The notes under the pieces are model-generated. The model was not told the origin of the DNA. It made no database searches and was given only the letters and a program-made list of their open reading frames with translations. A stretch of 64,000 bases of DNA from NCBI GenBank assembly GCA_937928595.1, contig CALGJV010000003.1, forward strand, positions 62,001 through 126,000. The letters run 5' to 3'. The first letter of the stretch is position 1, and every line of letters begins with the position of its first letter. Source of the stretch: an uncultured Phycisphaerae bacterium. GTDB lineage: Bacteria; Planctomycetota; Phycisphaerae; UBA1845; Fen-1342. A program made the position numbers and the translations under genes. Of this stretch, positions 41,393 through 50,905 are shown one piece after another.

Positions 41393-42535
41393 ATGAGCGA
41401 AACGACGCCGGTGGAGTCGGTCGTGCGGGTCCGCTGTGCGTGCGGACAGCGGGTACGGGTGAAGAACGCCCGCGCCGGGGCGATCGTGCAGTGTCCGCGT
41501 TGCGCCCGCTCGATTCGGATCACCGATGCGGACCTGCGGGCGGCGGTGCTGGGGGTCGCCCTGCAACCGATGCAGGCCGACATCGCGCATGCTCCCGACG
41601 CGATCCCGCTGGGCGACGAGCGGCTGCGGCTGGCCCGCACCGGCTCGCGCCCCGGCCCCACTGGCGAAGTGGTTGAGACGGAGGAGGAGCTCGTCCGCGA
41701 CTTGCTCAAGCCCAGCGCCTTCTGGGGCCGACGCTGGGCGTTCGGGGAGCGTGGCGCGCCTGCGAAGTCGTACGCCGCGCTGCCGCAGTCGGAAGCCCTG
41801 CGTCAGTTCGTGGCCGAAACGGCCGCGAGCCTCGTGCTCGGCGGGCGCGTCCGCAATCTGTGGACGCTGGCGGCGACCGCCGGCGGCGTGCTCGTGCCGC
41901 TGGCGGTCATGACCGGGCTGATGTACGTGACTCAAGGGTGGTATGTGGCGTCGCTCGCGGGCCTGGCGGTGGGGCACGTCCTGCTCGCCCTGTCCGTGAT
42001 CGGAATCCTGCAATTCTGGTGGACGACGCTCACACAGACGGCCGGCGGCGAGGACGACATTCCGATCGTCGTGCCGGAGTGGGATTTCCTGTCGGATGCC
42101 GTCCGCCCCGCCGTAACGCTGGTGATCAGCGCTCTGGTCGCCTTCGGACCGGCGGCCTGGATGTGGGCGGCGTACCGGACGGCCGTCCCGCAGTTTCATG
42201 CGACCATCGCGCTGCTGGTCCTCGGCAGTGCGCTTTGGCCGCTGGTGCTCCTGTCACTGGGGGCCTGCGGCTCGCTGGTGCTGCTGCTGCCGGACCGGCT
42301 GGTGGCGACGCTGCGGGGTCTGGGGGCGGCGTACCTGGTGGCATGGGGGGTCGAGGCGGTGAGCGCGGCGGTGGTGGTCGGCTGCGGCATGCTCGAATCA
42401 CGGCTGGCAACCACATCGCTCTCGCAGCTCGCGCTCGATGTGACCTGGCTGCTGATCACCATGTATGTCGGGTACGTCCTGTTCCGGACGATCGGGCTGC
42501 TGTACCGCTGCTTCGCCCACCGGCTGCCGGTCTGA
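41393..42535 (+). CDS. Zinc-ribbon polytopic membrane protein of unknown function
   Basis: ATG 41393 follows GGGAG and gives 380 residues. A Cys4 ribbon lies near the N-terminus (VRCACGQRVRVKNA... CPRCARSI), then about 130 charged cytoplasmic residues, then about six membrane helices (150-375). The N-terminal ribbon followed by membrane spans is common in planctomycete proteins of unknown function. No transporter or enzyme motif is visible. The frame is open about 360 codons upstream, but that part is a shadow of queA. Confidence 0.72.
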   Translation: MSETTPVESVVRVRCACGQRVRVKNARAGAIVQCPRCARSIRITDADLRAAVLGVALQPMQADIAHAPDAIPLGDERLRLARTGSRPGPTGEVVETEEELVRDLLKPSAFWGRRWAFGERGAPAKSYAALPQSEALRQFVAETAASLVLGGRVRNLWTLAATAGGVLVPLAVMTGLMYVTQGWYVASLAGLAVGHVLLALSVIGILQFWWTTLTQTAGGEDDIPIVVPEWDFLSDAVRPAVTLVISALVAFGPAAWMWAAYRTAVPQFHATIALLVLGSALWPLVLLSLGACGSLVLLLPDRLVATLRGLGAAYLVAWGVEAVSAAVVVGCGMLESRLATTSLSQLALDVTWLLITMYVGYVLFRTIGLLYRCFAHRLPV

Positions 42536-42568
42536 CCGCTTCGGCGGGCCCGGTGCGGGGCCGTGCGG

Positions 42569-43828
42569 TCACTCCGCGAACAACCGCCGCACCAGCTCGG
42601 CCGCGCGCGTCCGCACCTGTTCGAATGCCCCGCGCGCGATCGGCCGCGTGCCGTACCAGACGAACGCCTGGTTGACCTCGTAGCTGCCCTCGTCGTAGGC
42701 GCTCTCCGGCGCGAGGTAGCCGATCCCGCCGTTGGCGTATCCGGCGACGTAGACCGGCCGCCCGGCCGCGGCGCTGAGCTCGTCCCCCAGTACGGAGAAC
42801 GGTTCGGCGGCGACCGCGACGATCGCCGTGTCGCCGATACGCAGCGCCTGCAAGATCATCGGCAGCGCGGCGGGCTCGTCGTCGCGGCGCGCCGCGGCCC
42901 AGCGGTCCAGCGCGTCGCGAATCCGGTCCGGGACATACCCCGCCTCCCCGGCCAGGCCTTGCCTGAACCGCTGCGCCAGCGTGGCGGCATCGGCGGCGCT
43001 CAGCGGGACGACCGGCACCGCGACGGTCTCCGCAGCGCTGCCGACCACGTCGGGCTGCGGCGGCTCGGCGGCGGCGCCGGCGAGGGCCGCCGCGGCGCAG
43101 CGGGCCAGCTCGTCGCCCCACTCCGCGACGTGCGCGAAGTCGTTGCGCACGGCCGGGGGGTTGATGTTGCCGGCGGCGCCGTTGACGACGAGCACGGTCG
43201 GGCGTCCCGGCAGGCCGTCGGTCAGGGTGCGAGCGGCCCGGCCGGCGATGTCGCCGCTGATCAGCCGGTTCGCCGCGCTCATGGCGACGTTGTGCATGCC
43301 GTAGATCGTCAGGGCGGCGGCGTATGTGCCGTCGGCGCGGCGCCAGCCCAGCACCGCCAAGCGTGGATCGGTGTGTCGCGACGATCGGCCGCGGCGTTCG
43401 ATACCCAGCGTGCAGCGGCCTTCCGCCCGGTGAAGCGTCACGTCCTGCTCATCCCGCGCGGCGGCGACCGCGAGCGTGAGCAGGTTCTCCCGGAGGCGCG
43501 CGACGTACTCCGCCTCGTATGTGCCGCAGTTCGTGAGGTGGATCGTGGCGGGGCCGGAGTGCGTGTGCGTGGCGCTGACCACGACCTCGTGCGGCGCGAG
43601 GCCGAGCAGAGGGGCGAGGTGCTGCCGGAGCGTGACGACGAAGTCGTGCTCGAATCCGATCACGTCGGCGTGCAACCAGAGCAGCCGGCCCGTGCCGGCC
43701 CGCAGCCACAGCGCCCGGGTGTAGAGCGGATCGTGGACGCCCGTGGACGGCTGGCGGCGGGCGACGTAGCCGGAGAGCTCGACGCCCGCGGCGGGCGTGA
43801 TGTCGATCACTGCGGTACCCAGCTTCAT
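42569..43828 (-). CDS. Neutral/alkaline ceramidase-like hydrolase
   Basis: ATG 43828 overlaps the DegT stop (ATGA), giving 419 residues. The start GTAVIDITPAAGVELSGYVARRQP and the VSATHTHSGPATIH motif, with a His/Thr metal pair, match the N-terminal catalytic domain of neutral ceramidases and their many bacterial relatives, which are zinc amidases. VNGAAGNINPP and YANGGIGYLAPESAYDEGSYEV are further family phrases. No signal peptide is present, so a cytoplasmic amidase on a sugar or lipid substrate is possible. Ceramide as substrate is not implied. Confidence 0.83.
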   Translation of the reverse strand: MKLGTAVIDITPAAGVELSGYVARRQPSTGVHDPLYTRALWLRAGTGRLLWLHADVIGFEHDFVVTLRQHLAPLLGLAPHEVVVSATHTHSGPATIHLTNCGTYEAEYVARLRENLLTLAVAAARDEQDVTLHRAEGRCTLGIERRGRSSRHTDPRLAVLGWRRADGTYAAALTIYGMHNVAMSAANRLISGDIAGRAARTLTDGLPGRPTVLVVNGAAGNINPPAVRNDFAHVAEWGDELARCAAAALAGAAAEPPQPDVVGSAAETVAVPVVPLSAADAATLAQRFRQGLAGEAGYVPDRIRDALDRWAAARRDDEPAALPMILQALRIGDTAIVAVAAEPFSVLGDELSAAAGRPVYVAGYANGGIGYLAPESAYDEGSYEVNQAFVWYGTRPIARGAFEQVRTRAAELVRRLFAE

Positions 43829-45093
43829 GCCGCCGCCTCCCGGGACGGCGGCCGGGCGGCCAGTTCCCGGAGCTCGCGGCGGTGTGCGTGGAGCTTTTCG
43901 AAGGCCCGCGCGATGTCGTCGGTGTCCTCCGGCGTGCCGAGCAGCACGTTCTGGTAGAGCCATGCGCCCGCGCCGCCGCAGATCTCCTCGCAGTTCGGGC
44001 AATGCACCGCGGCGTACGAGAGGTCCGGATGCCGGTCGAACGCGGCGCTGTACGGCCCGAAGTCGCCGTTGGCGAACAGCGGCTGCCGGTACAGCGGCAG
44101 CGGGTACCCCGGCGAAGCGGGGATCCCCTCGGCTTCCAGCGCCCGCAGGAACACTTCCCGCGGCGCGCCGAACTCGGCCGCGTCGTAGCGAAACAGAAAC
44201 AGGTGGTTGCCGTGACGGTGCGGGTACGTCGGCCGCGCCTGCGGGCGGATGCCCGGCACCTGCCGCAGGCGCTCGTAGAGCCGCAGCGCGTTGCGCTCGC
44301 GTCGCCGCGTCTGCTCCTCCAGCTTGTCGAACTGGCTGTTGAGCAGTGCCGCCTGGAACTCCGTGATGCGGTAGTTGCCGCTGATCGTGTGGTGCTCGTA
44401 CCACGCGCCGTCGGGCACGCGGCCGCAGTTGTGGATCGAGCGGACGCGGGCGGCCAGCGCGGGATCGTCGGTCACGACCGCGCCGCCCTCGCCCGACGTG
44501 AGGTTCTTGGACGATTGGAACGAGAAGCAGCCCAGGTGCCCGAGCGCGCCGACGCGGCGCCCGCGGTACTCGGCGCCGTGGGCGTGGGCGGCGTCCTCAA
44601 TGACGACCAGGTTGTGCCGGCGCGCGAGCGCGAGCAGCTCGTCCATCTCGGCCGGGAGCCCGCCGATGTGCACCGGGATCAGGGCGCGGGTGCGCGGCGT
44701 TACCGCGGCCGCGGCGGCCCGCGGGCACAGGTTGAATGTGTCGGGGTCGATGTCGACGAACACGGGCGTCGCGTTGGCCTCGGCCACGGCCGAGGCGGTC
44801 GCGAGGAACGTGTAGGGCGGGACGAGCACTTCGTCGCCGGCGCGGATGCCGGCCGCCAGCAGCGCGATGCGCAGCGCGACGGTGCCGCTGGCGACCGCGA
44901 CCGCGTGGCGGGCCTGCTGATACTCGGCGAAGCGGGCCTCGAAGCGCTCGATCTCGCCGCGGCCGTGCAGGCCCCAGTAGGCACCGTGCAGGGCCCGCAG
45001 CAGCGCGGCCTCGTCGGTCGGGCCGATCTCGGGCCAGCGGGGGAAGGGACGGTTGCGAACCGGCGCTCCCCCGAGGGCCGCGAGCACGGACAC
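43825..45093 (-). CDS. DegT/DnrJ/EryC1-family PLP aminotransferase
   Basis: The 422-residue protein is a type I fold PLP enzyme: AVASGTVALRIALLAAGIRAGDEV, PPYTFLATASAV, PVHIGGLPAEMD, VIEDAAHAHGA, and the PLP lysine in SFQSSKNLTSGEGG. Relatives aminate keto-sugar nucleotides or act as dehydratases; some planctomycete members fall in the AHBA-synthase-like branch. The length exceeds the usual 380. It is first in a translationally coupled pair with the ceramidase-like gene. Confidence 0.9.
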   Translation of the reverse strand: MSVLAALGGAPVRNRPFPRWPEIGPTDEAALLRALHGAYWGLHGRGEIERFEARFAEYQQARHAVAVASGTVALRIALLAAGIRAGDEVLVPPYTFLATASAVAEANATPVFVDIDPDTFNLCPRAAAAAVTPRTRALIPVHIGGLPAEMDELLALARRHNLVVIEDAAHAHGAEYRGRRVGALGHLGCFSFQSSKNLTSGEGGAVVTDDPALAARVRSIHNCGRVPDGAWYEHHTISGNYRITEFQAALLNSQFDKLEEQTRRRERNALRLYERLRQVPGIRPQARPTYPHRHGNHLFLFRYDAAEFGAPREVFLRALEAEGIPASPGYPLPLYRQPLFANGDFGPYSAAFDRHPDLSYAAVHCPNCEEICGGAGAWLYQNVLLGTPEDTDDIARAFEKLHAHRRELRELAARPPSREAAA

Positions 45094-45307
45094 GGCGATA
45101 CTCCGTCTGACAGTCGGCGGGCGTCCCCGGCTCCCGCGCCCGCATGTTCGAGCTGGCGGGTGCGGACCATCGCACCCGCTGCCGCCAGTGTAACCGGCGC
45201 AGCGGCAGGAACAAGTGTGCGGCGCCCCGGAACGGACCCGGCGCCCCCAAAGCCCCCCCGCGGCCGCCGGGAGACGGTCGATGCGCGCCGGTCCGCCGCG
45301 CGGTGGG

Positions 45308-46774
45308 CTACCGTTTGAGGAACACGAACCGCTTCACGCCGCCGCTCTTGATTTGGAGACGGACGCCTTCCTTCAAGTCGTGCTTCTTGAGCGCCGCCCG
45401 GAAGCCCGCCACGTCCCGGATCTTCTGGCCCCCGACCGAAATGATCACGTCCCGCACGCGGATCCCCTCCCTCTCGGCGAGGCTGCCGACCTTCACGTCG
45501 GTGACGACCACCCCGCCCTCCTCCGCGCCGAGGTCGAGCTTCTCGGCCAGTTCGGGCGTCAGGGTCTGCACGGTCAGCCCCAGGTCCTCGGTCGTCTCCC
45601 GGGTTGCGCCGCCGGTCGCGCCGGCGCCGCCCTCGAGCTCGCCGATCTCAAGCGTCACCTCCTTCGGCTTGCCCTCGCGGACCAGCTCGATCTTCACCTT
45701 GGTGCCGGGCTTGATGCCGGCGACATGGTTGCGCACCTGGTTCATGTCGGTGGCGGTCTTGCCGTCAATCTTCACGAGGATGTCGCCCACCTGGAGACCG
45801 GCCTTGTCCGCCGGGCCGCCGCCGGTCACGTCGCCGATGAGCACGCCGTCCTTGCCCTCGTATCCGAACGACCGCGCCAGCTCCGGCGTGAGGTTCTGGA
45901 TGGCCACACCCATCCACCCGCGCACCACGCGGCCCTCGTGGATGATGGCCTCCATGATGGTTTTCGCCATGTTCACGGGGATCGCGAAACCCACGCCCTG
46001 GTAGCTGCCCGTGCGCGTCGCGATGGCCGTGTTGATCCCGATGACCTCTCCGTCGAGGTTCACCAGCGGGCCGCCGCTGTTGCCCGGATTGATGGCCGCG
46101 TCCGTCTGGAGGAAATCCTCGTAGTCGGCGATGCCGACATTGGCCCGGCCCTTCGCGCTGATGATCCCGGCCGTCACGGTCTGCGACAGCCCGAACGGGT
46201 TGCCGATCGCGAGGACCCACTCGCCGACGGTCACTGCGTCCGAATCGCCCAGTTCGGCCGCCGGCAGGTTCTTGGCGTCGATCTTCACGACGGCGAGGTC
46301 GGTCTTCTCGTCGGTGCCGACGACCTTCGCGGGGAACTCGCGGTTGTCAGCCAACTTCACGACGATGTCATCCGCCCCGCCCACCACGTGGTTGTTCGTC
46401 AGGATGTAGCCGTCGGCGCTGACGATCACGCCGGTGCCCTGGCCGCGCTGCACGAAGTCCCGCGGCTGGCGCGGGAGCGCGAAGAACCGATCGGCGAAAT
46501 CGTCGCCGAAGAACTCCCGCAGCCGGTCCTCGTTGGGGATGCCCGAGCGTCCGCCCACCTGGAGCTTCTTCGTCGAGTTGATGTTCACGACCGACGGCTT
46601 GACGCTGCTGGCGACCTCCTCGAACGCCTTCGACAGTGCTCGGGCCTGCTCAATGGCCGGACTGGGCGGGGGCTTCACGGCGGCGGCCGCCGTCCGCGAC
46701 GTCAGCCCACCGTTCATCACCAGCACCAGAACCAGAGCCCCGAGGACCGACCCGCAACCACGCCAAGCACGCAT
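45308..46774 (-). CDS. degP: HtrA/DegP-type serine protease
   Basis: The 488-residue periplasmic protease/chaperone has a signal peptide, then a trypsin-like domain with His in LTNNHVV, Asp in EKTDLAVVKI and Ser in NPGNSGGPL, and two PDZ domains (about 285-375 and 395-485). The first PDZ starts with MGVAIQNLTPELA. ATG 46774 follows AAGGAG; the upstream 61 codons of open frame are Arg/Pro-rich and not protease-like. It degrades misfolded envelope proteins. Confidence 0.95.
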   Translation of the reverse strand: MRAWRGCGSVLGALVLVLVMNGGLTSRTAAAAVKPPPSPAIEQARALSKAFEEVASSVKPSVVNINSTKKLQVGGRSGIPNEDRLREFFGDDFADRFFALPRQPRDFVQRGQGTGVIVSADGYILTNNHVVGGADDIVVKLADNREFPAKVVGTDEKTDLAVVKIDAKNLPAAELGDSDAVTVGEWVLAIGNPFGLSQTVTAGIISAKGRANVGIADYEDFLQTDAAINPGNSGGPLVNLDGEVIGINTAIATRTGSYQGVGFAIPVNMAKTIMEAIIHEGRVVRGWMGVAIQNLTPELARSFGYEGKDGVLIGDVTGGGPADKAGLQVGDILVKIDGKTATDMNQVRNHVAGIKPGTKVKIELVREGKPKEVTLEIGELEGGAGATGGATRETTEDLGLTVQTLTPELAEKLDLGAEEGGVVVTDVKVGSLAEREGIRVRDVIISVGGQKIRDVAGFRAALKKHDLKEGVRLQIKSGGVKRFVFLKR

Positions 46775-47099
46775 CGTCGCATCTCCTTGTGCCGCCCCGG
46801 CGGCTGCCTTCCCGCGGCTCCCGGCCGGCGGGATTATCGTACGTCGGCGCCATGGTGACGGCGATACTTGTACGAAGCGCCCCAGGCAGGTGCTACGCTG
46901 AGGTGGCTCAAGCGGTTTTCCCAAGTGCGACAGATTTCGACAAACAGCAAGCCGCACCCGTGCCGGGCCGGTGTCAGGTGGAGGTCCGATAACCGAAACT
47001 CAAGCCTCGGCGCACAACGACGGCCCGCTCCCGTCGCGTGGTGAGAGCGGACCGGGAGCGGATTCGGCCCGGGCGTCGAGCGGCCGGCGAGCGGAGCAG
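46775..47099. other. Gap between thioredoxin-type and htrA genes
   Basis: These 325 bp carry no gene. A -10 candidate for htrA (minus-strand GATAAT, 46838-46833) has a weak -35. A hairpin candidate after the thioredoxin-type gene pairs CCGCTCCCG (47025-47033) with CGGGAGCGG (47053-47061), loop 19 nt. Confidence 0.4.
46833..46838 (-). promoter_or_regulatory. Candidate -10 (GATAAT) for htrA
   Basis: GATAAT on the minus strand matches the -10 consensus at five positions and lies about 59 bp ahead of the htrA ATG. The -35 (CCGTCA at 17 bp) is poor. Confidence 0.4.
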
Positions 47100-48554
47100 C
47101 TACTCGTCGTCCGGTGTCGGGGCGTCCTTTCGGGCGGCGGCTTTCTTGGCGCGCTCTTCGGCCGCTTTCTTGACCTGCTCGGGGTCGAACAGGTTCTCGC
47201 CCTTGAGGAGCTTGTCGATCTGCTCGCTCAGCTCCTCGGCGAGCTTGTCGGAATAGCCGACGTGGACGGCCTGCACGACGCCCTGCTTGTCGATGAGGAG
47301 CGTGCAGGGGATGCCGCTGATGTTGTACTTCCGGCTGATCTTGCCGTCGGCGTCGAGGAACTGGCGGAACGTCAGTTTCTTGTCCGAGACGGTGCTCTTG
47401 ACCTTGTCGCGCACGTTCGCGCGGTCGGTGTTCATGCCCAGGACCGTCACCGGCTTCTCGGCGTACTGCTCGTGGAGCTTCTGAATCTGCGGGATGGCCT
47501 TCATGCACGGCCCGCACCAGGTCGCCCAGAAGTCGAGCACGAGCACGCGGCCCTTGAAGTCGGCGAGCTTGACCGGCTTGTCGTCGAGGTCCTTGCCCTC
47601 GAAGTCGGGGGCGGGCTGGCCGATCAGGTCGGTCGGCTCGGGCTGGTCCTCGGACTCCTCCGGCGGCGCGAACTTGTCGACCTTGCGGATGTCCGCGCCC
47701 GGCTTGTAGACGAACTGCTCACCCGGAATCTCGGTGTCGTATTTCTGGTCCCGGAAGGCGATCGTCACGATGGCGTGCACGACCTTGCGGGGGAATTCGG
47801 CCGGGAGGGACTCCTCGGAGATGCCCGGCGGCAGCTCGAGCTGCTTCTGGATGACCTCCGTGGCGTCGATCTTCACGCCGCCGGGCAGGTGCGTGGTCTC
47901 GTCGAGCCAGATGTGGACGGGGAGTTGCAGCGCGTAGGGCCCGAACTCCTCGACGTTGCGGGTGTCGAGGACGGCTTCGATCCGGACGCCGGGCCGGCCG
48001 TCGCGCGTCTCCGGCTCCACGGCGGAGTAGCCGACGATCATCGGGAAGAGCTGCTCGAACGTCTTGTCCGGCGCCGCGAGCACGAACGCGACCGGGTGCG
48101 GCGGGCCGCTGCCGCGCAGCGTTTCGCGGGCCTTGTTCAGGTCGACGCGCTCGGGCGCCGGCTCTTCCGTGTACTGCTCGAGCATGTCGGAGTACAGCCA
48201 GAGTTTCGCGCCGTTCGCGTGGATCGCGAACTCGTCGCCGATGAGCGCCAGCCGATTCGGCCCGGCCCAGGCGAACGTGAGCGTCTGGCCGTCGTTGTCC
48301 TTGATCTCCTTGCCCTCCTTGTCCTGCGCCAGCAATTCGAACTTGAACTCGGCCCGGTCGGCGTACGATTTCGCCGCGCGCAGGCGGTTCATCATCTTCT
48401 CGATCAGCGGCTTCGCTTTCGCCGCGGCCTCCGGCGAGGCCGGCCGGGTGGTCGGCCGGGTGCCCGGCGCGGTGGCCGGGGTCTGGGCGTACAGCGCGCA
48501 CGTCGCCGCCAGGACGGGCACGGCGGTCAGGATCGATCGGGCCAGGGATCGCAT
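47100..48554 (-). CDS. Exported two-domain protein: DUF2092/LolA-like plus TlpA-type thioredoxin
   Basis: The 484-residue protein has a signal peptide and a Thr/Pro/Arg-rich linker (about 23-40). A LolA-like/DUF2092 domain follows (about 50-300: FKFELLAQDKEG, LPVHIWLDETTHLPG). A TlpA/ResA-type thioredoxin domain comes last (about 315-455), with IGQPAPDFEG, the redox motif WATWCGPCMK and the cis-Pro GIPCTLLID. The tail is Lys/Ala-rich. A thiol-disulfide oxidoreductase with an attached substrate-binding domain in the periplasm is the natural reading. Confidence 0.88.
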   Translation of the reverse strand: MRSLARSILTAVPVLAATCALYAQTPATAPGTRPTTRPASPEAAAKAKPLIEKMMNRLRAAKSYADRAEFKFELLAQDKEGKEIKDNDGQTLTFAWAGPNRLALIGDEFAIHANGAKLWLYSDMLEQYTEEPAPERVDLNKARETLRGSGPPHPVAFVLAAPDKTFEQLFPMIVGYSAVEPETRDGRPGVRIEAVLDTRNVEEFGPYALQLPVHIWLDETTHLPGGVKIDATEVIQKQLELPPGISEESLPAEFPRKVVHAIVTIAFRDQKYDTEIPGEQFVYKPGADIRKVDKFAPPEESEDQPEPTDLIGQPAPDFEGKDLDDKPVKLADFKGRVLVLDFWATWCGPCMKAIPQIQKLHEQYAEKPVTVLGMNTDRANVRDKVKSTVSDKKLTFRQFLDADGKISRKYNISGIPCTLLIDKQGVVQAVHVGYSDKLAEELSEQIDKLLKGENLFDPEQVKKAAEERAKKAAARKDAPTPDDE

Positions 48555-48638
48555 GCAGGTCTCCAGGGCTAGCGCCCGCCGGCCGGGGCGACCGGGTCCG
48601 CCCGCGGCCGTCTCGTCGGCAGAAGCCCACGGGGCAGT

Positions 48639-49424
48639 TTAGCGGCGGGACGAAACCTTGTCGCGGTCCGGTCCGGCGGCGGTTGGCCGGGCGCGGTCGG
48701 CGCTGCGCACGCGGCGGCGGATGGCGAGGAGCCGCGGCAGCGCTTCCAGCAGCAACCGGGCCACGCGGACGCGGCTGTCGGGATCGTTGCGCCACAGCAC
48801 GCCGACTTCGGCGATCCGCAGCCCGCGGCGCTCCGCCCGCGCGAGCAGCTCGCAATCCCACAGCCAGCCGTCCTCCACCACCTCGGCCGCGAGCGGCTGC
48901 GCGAGCGCGGTCGGCAGGAGCTTGAAGCCGCATTGCGTGTCACGAATCGCCGGGACGAGCAGCCGCCGGCGGACGGCGCGGAACCCCCAGGCCAGCACCC
49001 GCCGGGCCCATGGTTGCGGCGGCGCGAGCCGGGCGCCGGGGGCGTCGCGCGAGGCGATCGCGAGGTCTGCGCCCGCGTCGAGCGTCGCTCGGAGTCGCGC
49101 CAGTTCCGTCAGCGGCGTCGAGAGGTCGGCGTCGCACAACAGCACGTACCGGCCGGCGGCCGCGGCGATGCCGCGGCGCAGCGCGTCGCCCTTGCCGCGA
49201 TTCGACGCGCGCCGCAGCACGCGGGCGCCTCCGGACGCGGCGACGTCGGCCGTGTCGTCCGTGCTGCCGTCGTCGACGACGAGCAGTTCGACGGGGCCCG
49301 GATGCCGCGCCGCGAATTCGCGCAGCGCGGCGAGGGTGCGTGGAAGGCGGCGGGCTTCGTTGTAGGCCGGGATCACCACGGAGAGGTCGGGCGGCGGCGC
49401 GGGCGTCGGGGGCGCGGTGGACAT
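48639..49424 (-). CDS. Family 2 glycosyltransferase, dolichyl-phosphate-glucosyltransferase-like
   Basis: The 261-residue protein has the GT2 fold without membrane helices: SVVIPAYNEARRLPRTL, LVVDDGSTDDTADV, NRGKGDALRRGIAAA, VLLCDADLSTPLTEL with the DxD-type Asp, IRDTQCGFKLL and DGWLWDCELL. The CGFK phrase is typical of the ALG5-like branch, which transfers glucose or mannose to a polyprenyl phosphate. Such lipid-linked sugars would suit the GT-C/TMTC-like protein at 23582, though they are not adjacent. It diverges from the Gfo/Idh gene. Confidence 0.9.
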   Translation of the reverse strand: MSTAPPTPAPPPDLSVVIPAYNEARRLPRTLAALREFAARHPGPVELLVVDDGSTDDTADVAASGGARVLRRASNRGKGDALRRGIAAAAGRYVLLCDADLSTPLTELARLRATLDAGADLAIASRDAPGARLAPPQPWARRVLAWGFRAVRRRLLVPAIRDTQCGFKLLPTALAQPLAAEVVEDGWLWDCELLARAERRGLRIAEVGVLWRNDPDSRVRVARLLLEALPRLLAIRRRVRSADRARPTAAGPDRDKVSSRR

Positions 49425-49446
49425 CAGGCCTGCTGCGGGTCCGTTT

Positions 49447-49476
49447 TTGACGCGCGCGGGTCGCGTCCGTTACATT
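49447..49476 (+). promoter_or_regulatory. Promoter for the Gfo/Idh-cytochrome operon
   Basis: TTGACG (49447-49452) and TACATT (49471-49476) are 18 bp apart, predicting a transcript start about 50 nt before ATG 49532. Confidence 0.6.
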
Positions 49477-49531
49477 GTTAGGTCGTCGCACTCAAGCGGC
49501 AAGCGTGCGGACGCGCACGAGGCAGAACCAC

Positions 49532-50902
49532 ATGAGCGGTACCATGAGTGGTACGGAGCGCAGCGGGGGGCTGACGCGGCGGCAGTTCGTGCAGAGGGCG
49601 GCGGCGACCGGGCTGATGGTGACGCTGCCGGCCTGGGCGCAGGAGACGGCGCCGACGCCGGGGCGGGTCGACGAGCTGGCGGTCGCCGTGATCGGCAGCG
49701 GGGCTTGGTCAAACAGCCAGGGCCTGAACCTCGTGCGGCACTGCCTGAAGATCCCGGGGCTGCGCTTCGTGGCGGTGTGCGACATCTGGCCGTACGCGCG
49801 GCGCTACACGAAGAACATTCTCAAGAAGTACGACCAGAACCCCAACGAGTACGAGGATTACCGCGAGCTGCTGGAGAAGGAGAAGACGCTCGACGCGGTG
49901 ATCATTGCGACGCCCGACTGGGTGCACGCCGAGCAGACGGTCGCGTGCCTCCAGGCCGGCAAGCACGTGTACTGCGAGAAGGAGATGTCCAACACGCTCG
50001 CCGGGGCCCGCGCGATGGTGCAGGCGGCCCGCGCGAGCGGGAAACTGCTCCAGATCGGCCACCAGCGCCGCAGCAACCCGCGCTACTGGCACGCGCTCAA
50101 GCTGATCGAGAAGGACAAGCTCCTCGGTCGCATCACGCACTGCTTCGGCCAGTGGAACCGGCCGCGTCTGCTGGAGATCGGCTGGCCGAGCGGGGAGGAG
50201 CTCGACGCGGCCACGCTCCGCAAGTACGGTTACGACTCGATGGAGTCCTTCCGCAACTGGCGCTGGTACCGGAAGTACTCGGGCGGGCCGATGGCCGACC
50301 TCGGCTCGCACCAGATCGACGTGTTCAACTGGTTCCTGAAGACGCCGCCGAGGACCGTGCAGGCCGCGGGCGGGCTGGACTACTACACGGAGCAGAAGGG
50401 GCGCGACTGGTACGACAACGTGATGGCGATCTACGAGTACCCGACGGCCGCGGGGACGGTGCGGGCGTTCTACCAGGTGCTGAACACGACCAGCCACGGC
50501 GGGTTCTTCGAGACGTTCATGGGCGACGAAGGCTCGCTGGTCATCTCCGAGGACACGCGCAAGGGCCAGATCTTTCGCGAGGAGGCCGCCAAGAAGCGCG
50601 AGTGGGAGAACGAGGCCGACAAGGTCGAGACGATGGGCCGCGAGGCCATCAACCTCAAGATCGGCGAGACGCTCACGTCCACCGGCGAGAAGGACCCCGA
50701 GGGCCAGCGGCTGCTCGAGGAGAGCCGGAAACCGCCGCACCAGCTCCACCTCGAGAACTTCTTCAACGCGATCCGCAACGGCACGCCGCTGAGCTGCCCG
50801 GCCGAGGTCGGCTACGAGGTGTGCGTCGCGGTGCTGCGGGCGAACGAGGCGATCGCGAAGGGCGGCCGCGTCGAGTTCCAGCCGGACGAGTTCAGGGTGT
50901 AG
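49532..50902 (+). CDS. TAT-exported Gfo/Idh/MocA oxidoreductase
   Basis: ATG 49532 gives 456 residues. A twin-arginine signal (LTRRQFVQRAAATGLMVTLP) is at about 14-35. The Rossmann domain has AVIGSGAWS, CDIWPYARR, IATPDWVHAEQT and HVYCEKEMS, in which the EK motif supplies the catalytic Lys. The C-terminal Gfo/Idh domain has GGPMADLGSHQIDVFNWFL. Most such planctomycete proteins act on sugars or polyols in the periplasm; the substrate is unknown. The cytochrome gene begins 3 bp after its stop, so the dehydrogenase and the haem proteins are probably made together. Confidence 0.9.
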   Translation: MSGTMSGTERSGGLTRRQFVQRAAATGLMVTLPAWAQETAPTPGRVDELAVAVIGSGAWSNSQGLNLVRHCLKIPGLRFVAVCDIWPYARRYTKNILKKYDQNPNEYEDYRELLEKEKTLDAVIIATPDWVHAEQTVACLQAGKHVYCEKEMSNTLAGARAMVQAARASGKLLQIGHQRRSNPRYWHALKLIEKDKLLGRITHCFGQWNRPRLLEIGWPSGEELDAATLRKYGYDSMESFRNWRWYRKYSGGPMADLGSHQIDVFNWFLKTPPRTVQAAGGLDYYTEQKGRDWYDNVMAIYEYPTAAGTVRAFYQVLNTTSHGGFFETFMGDEGSLVISEDTRKGQIFREEAAKKREWENEADKVETMGREAINLKIGETLTSTGEKDPEGQRLLEESRKPPHQLHLENFFNAIRNGTPLSCPAEVGYEVCVAVLRANEAIAKGGRVEFQPDEFRV

Positions 50903-50905
50903 GTC

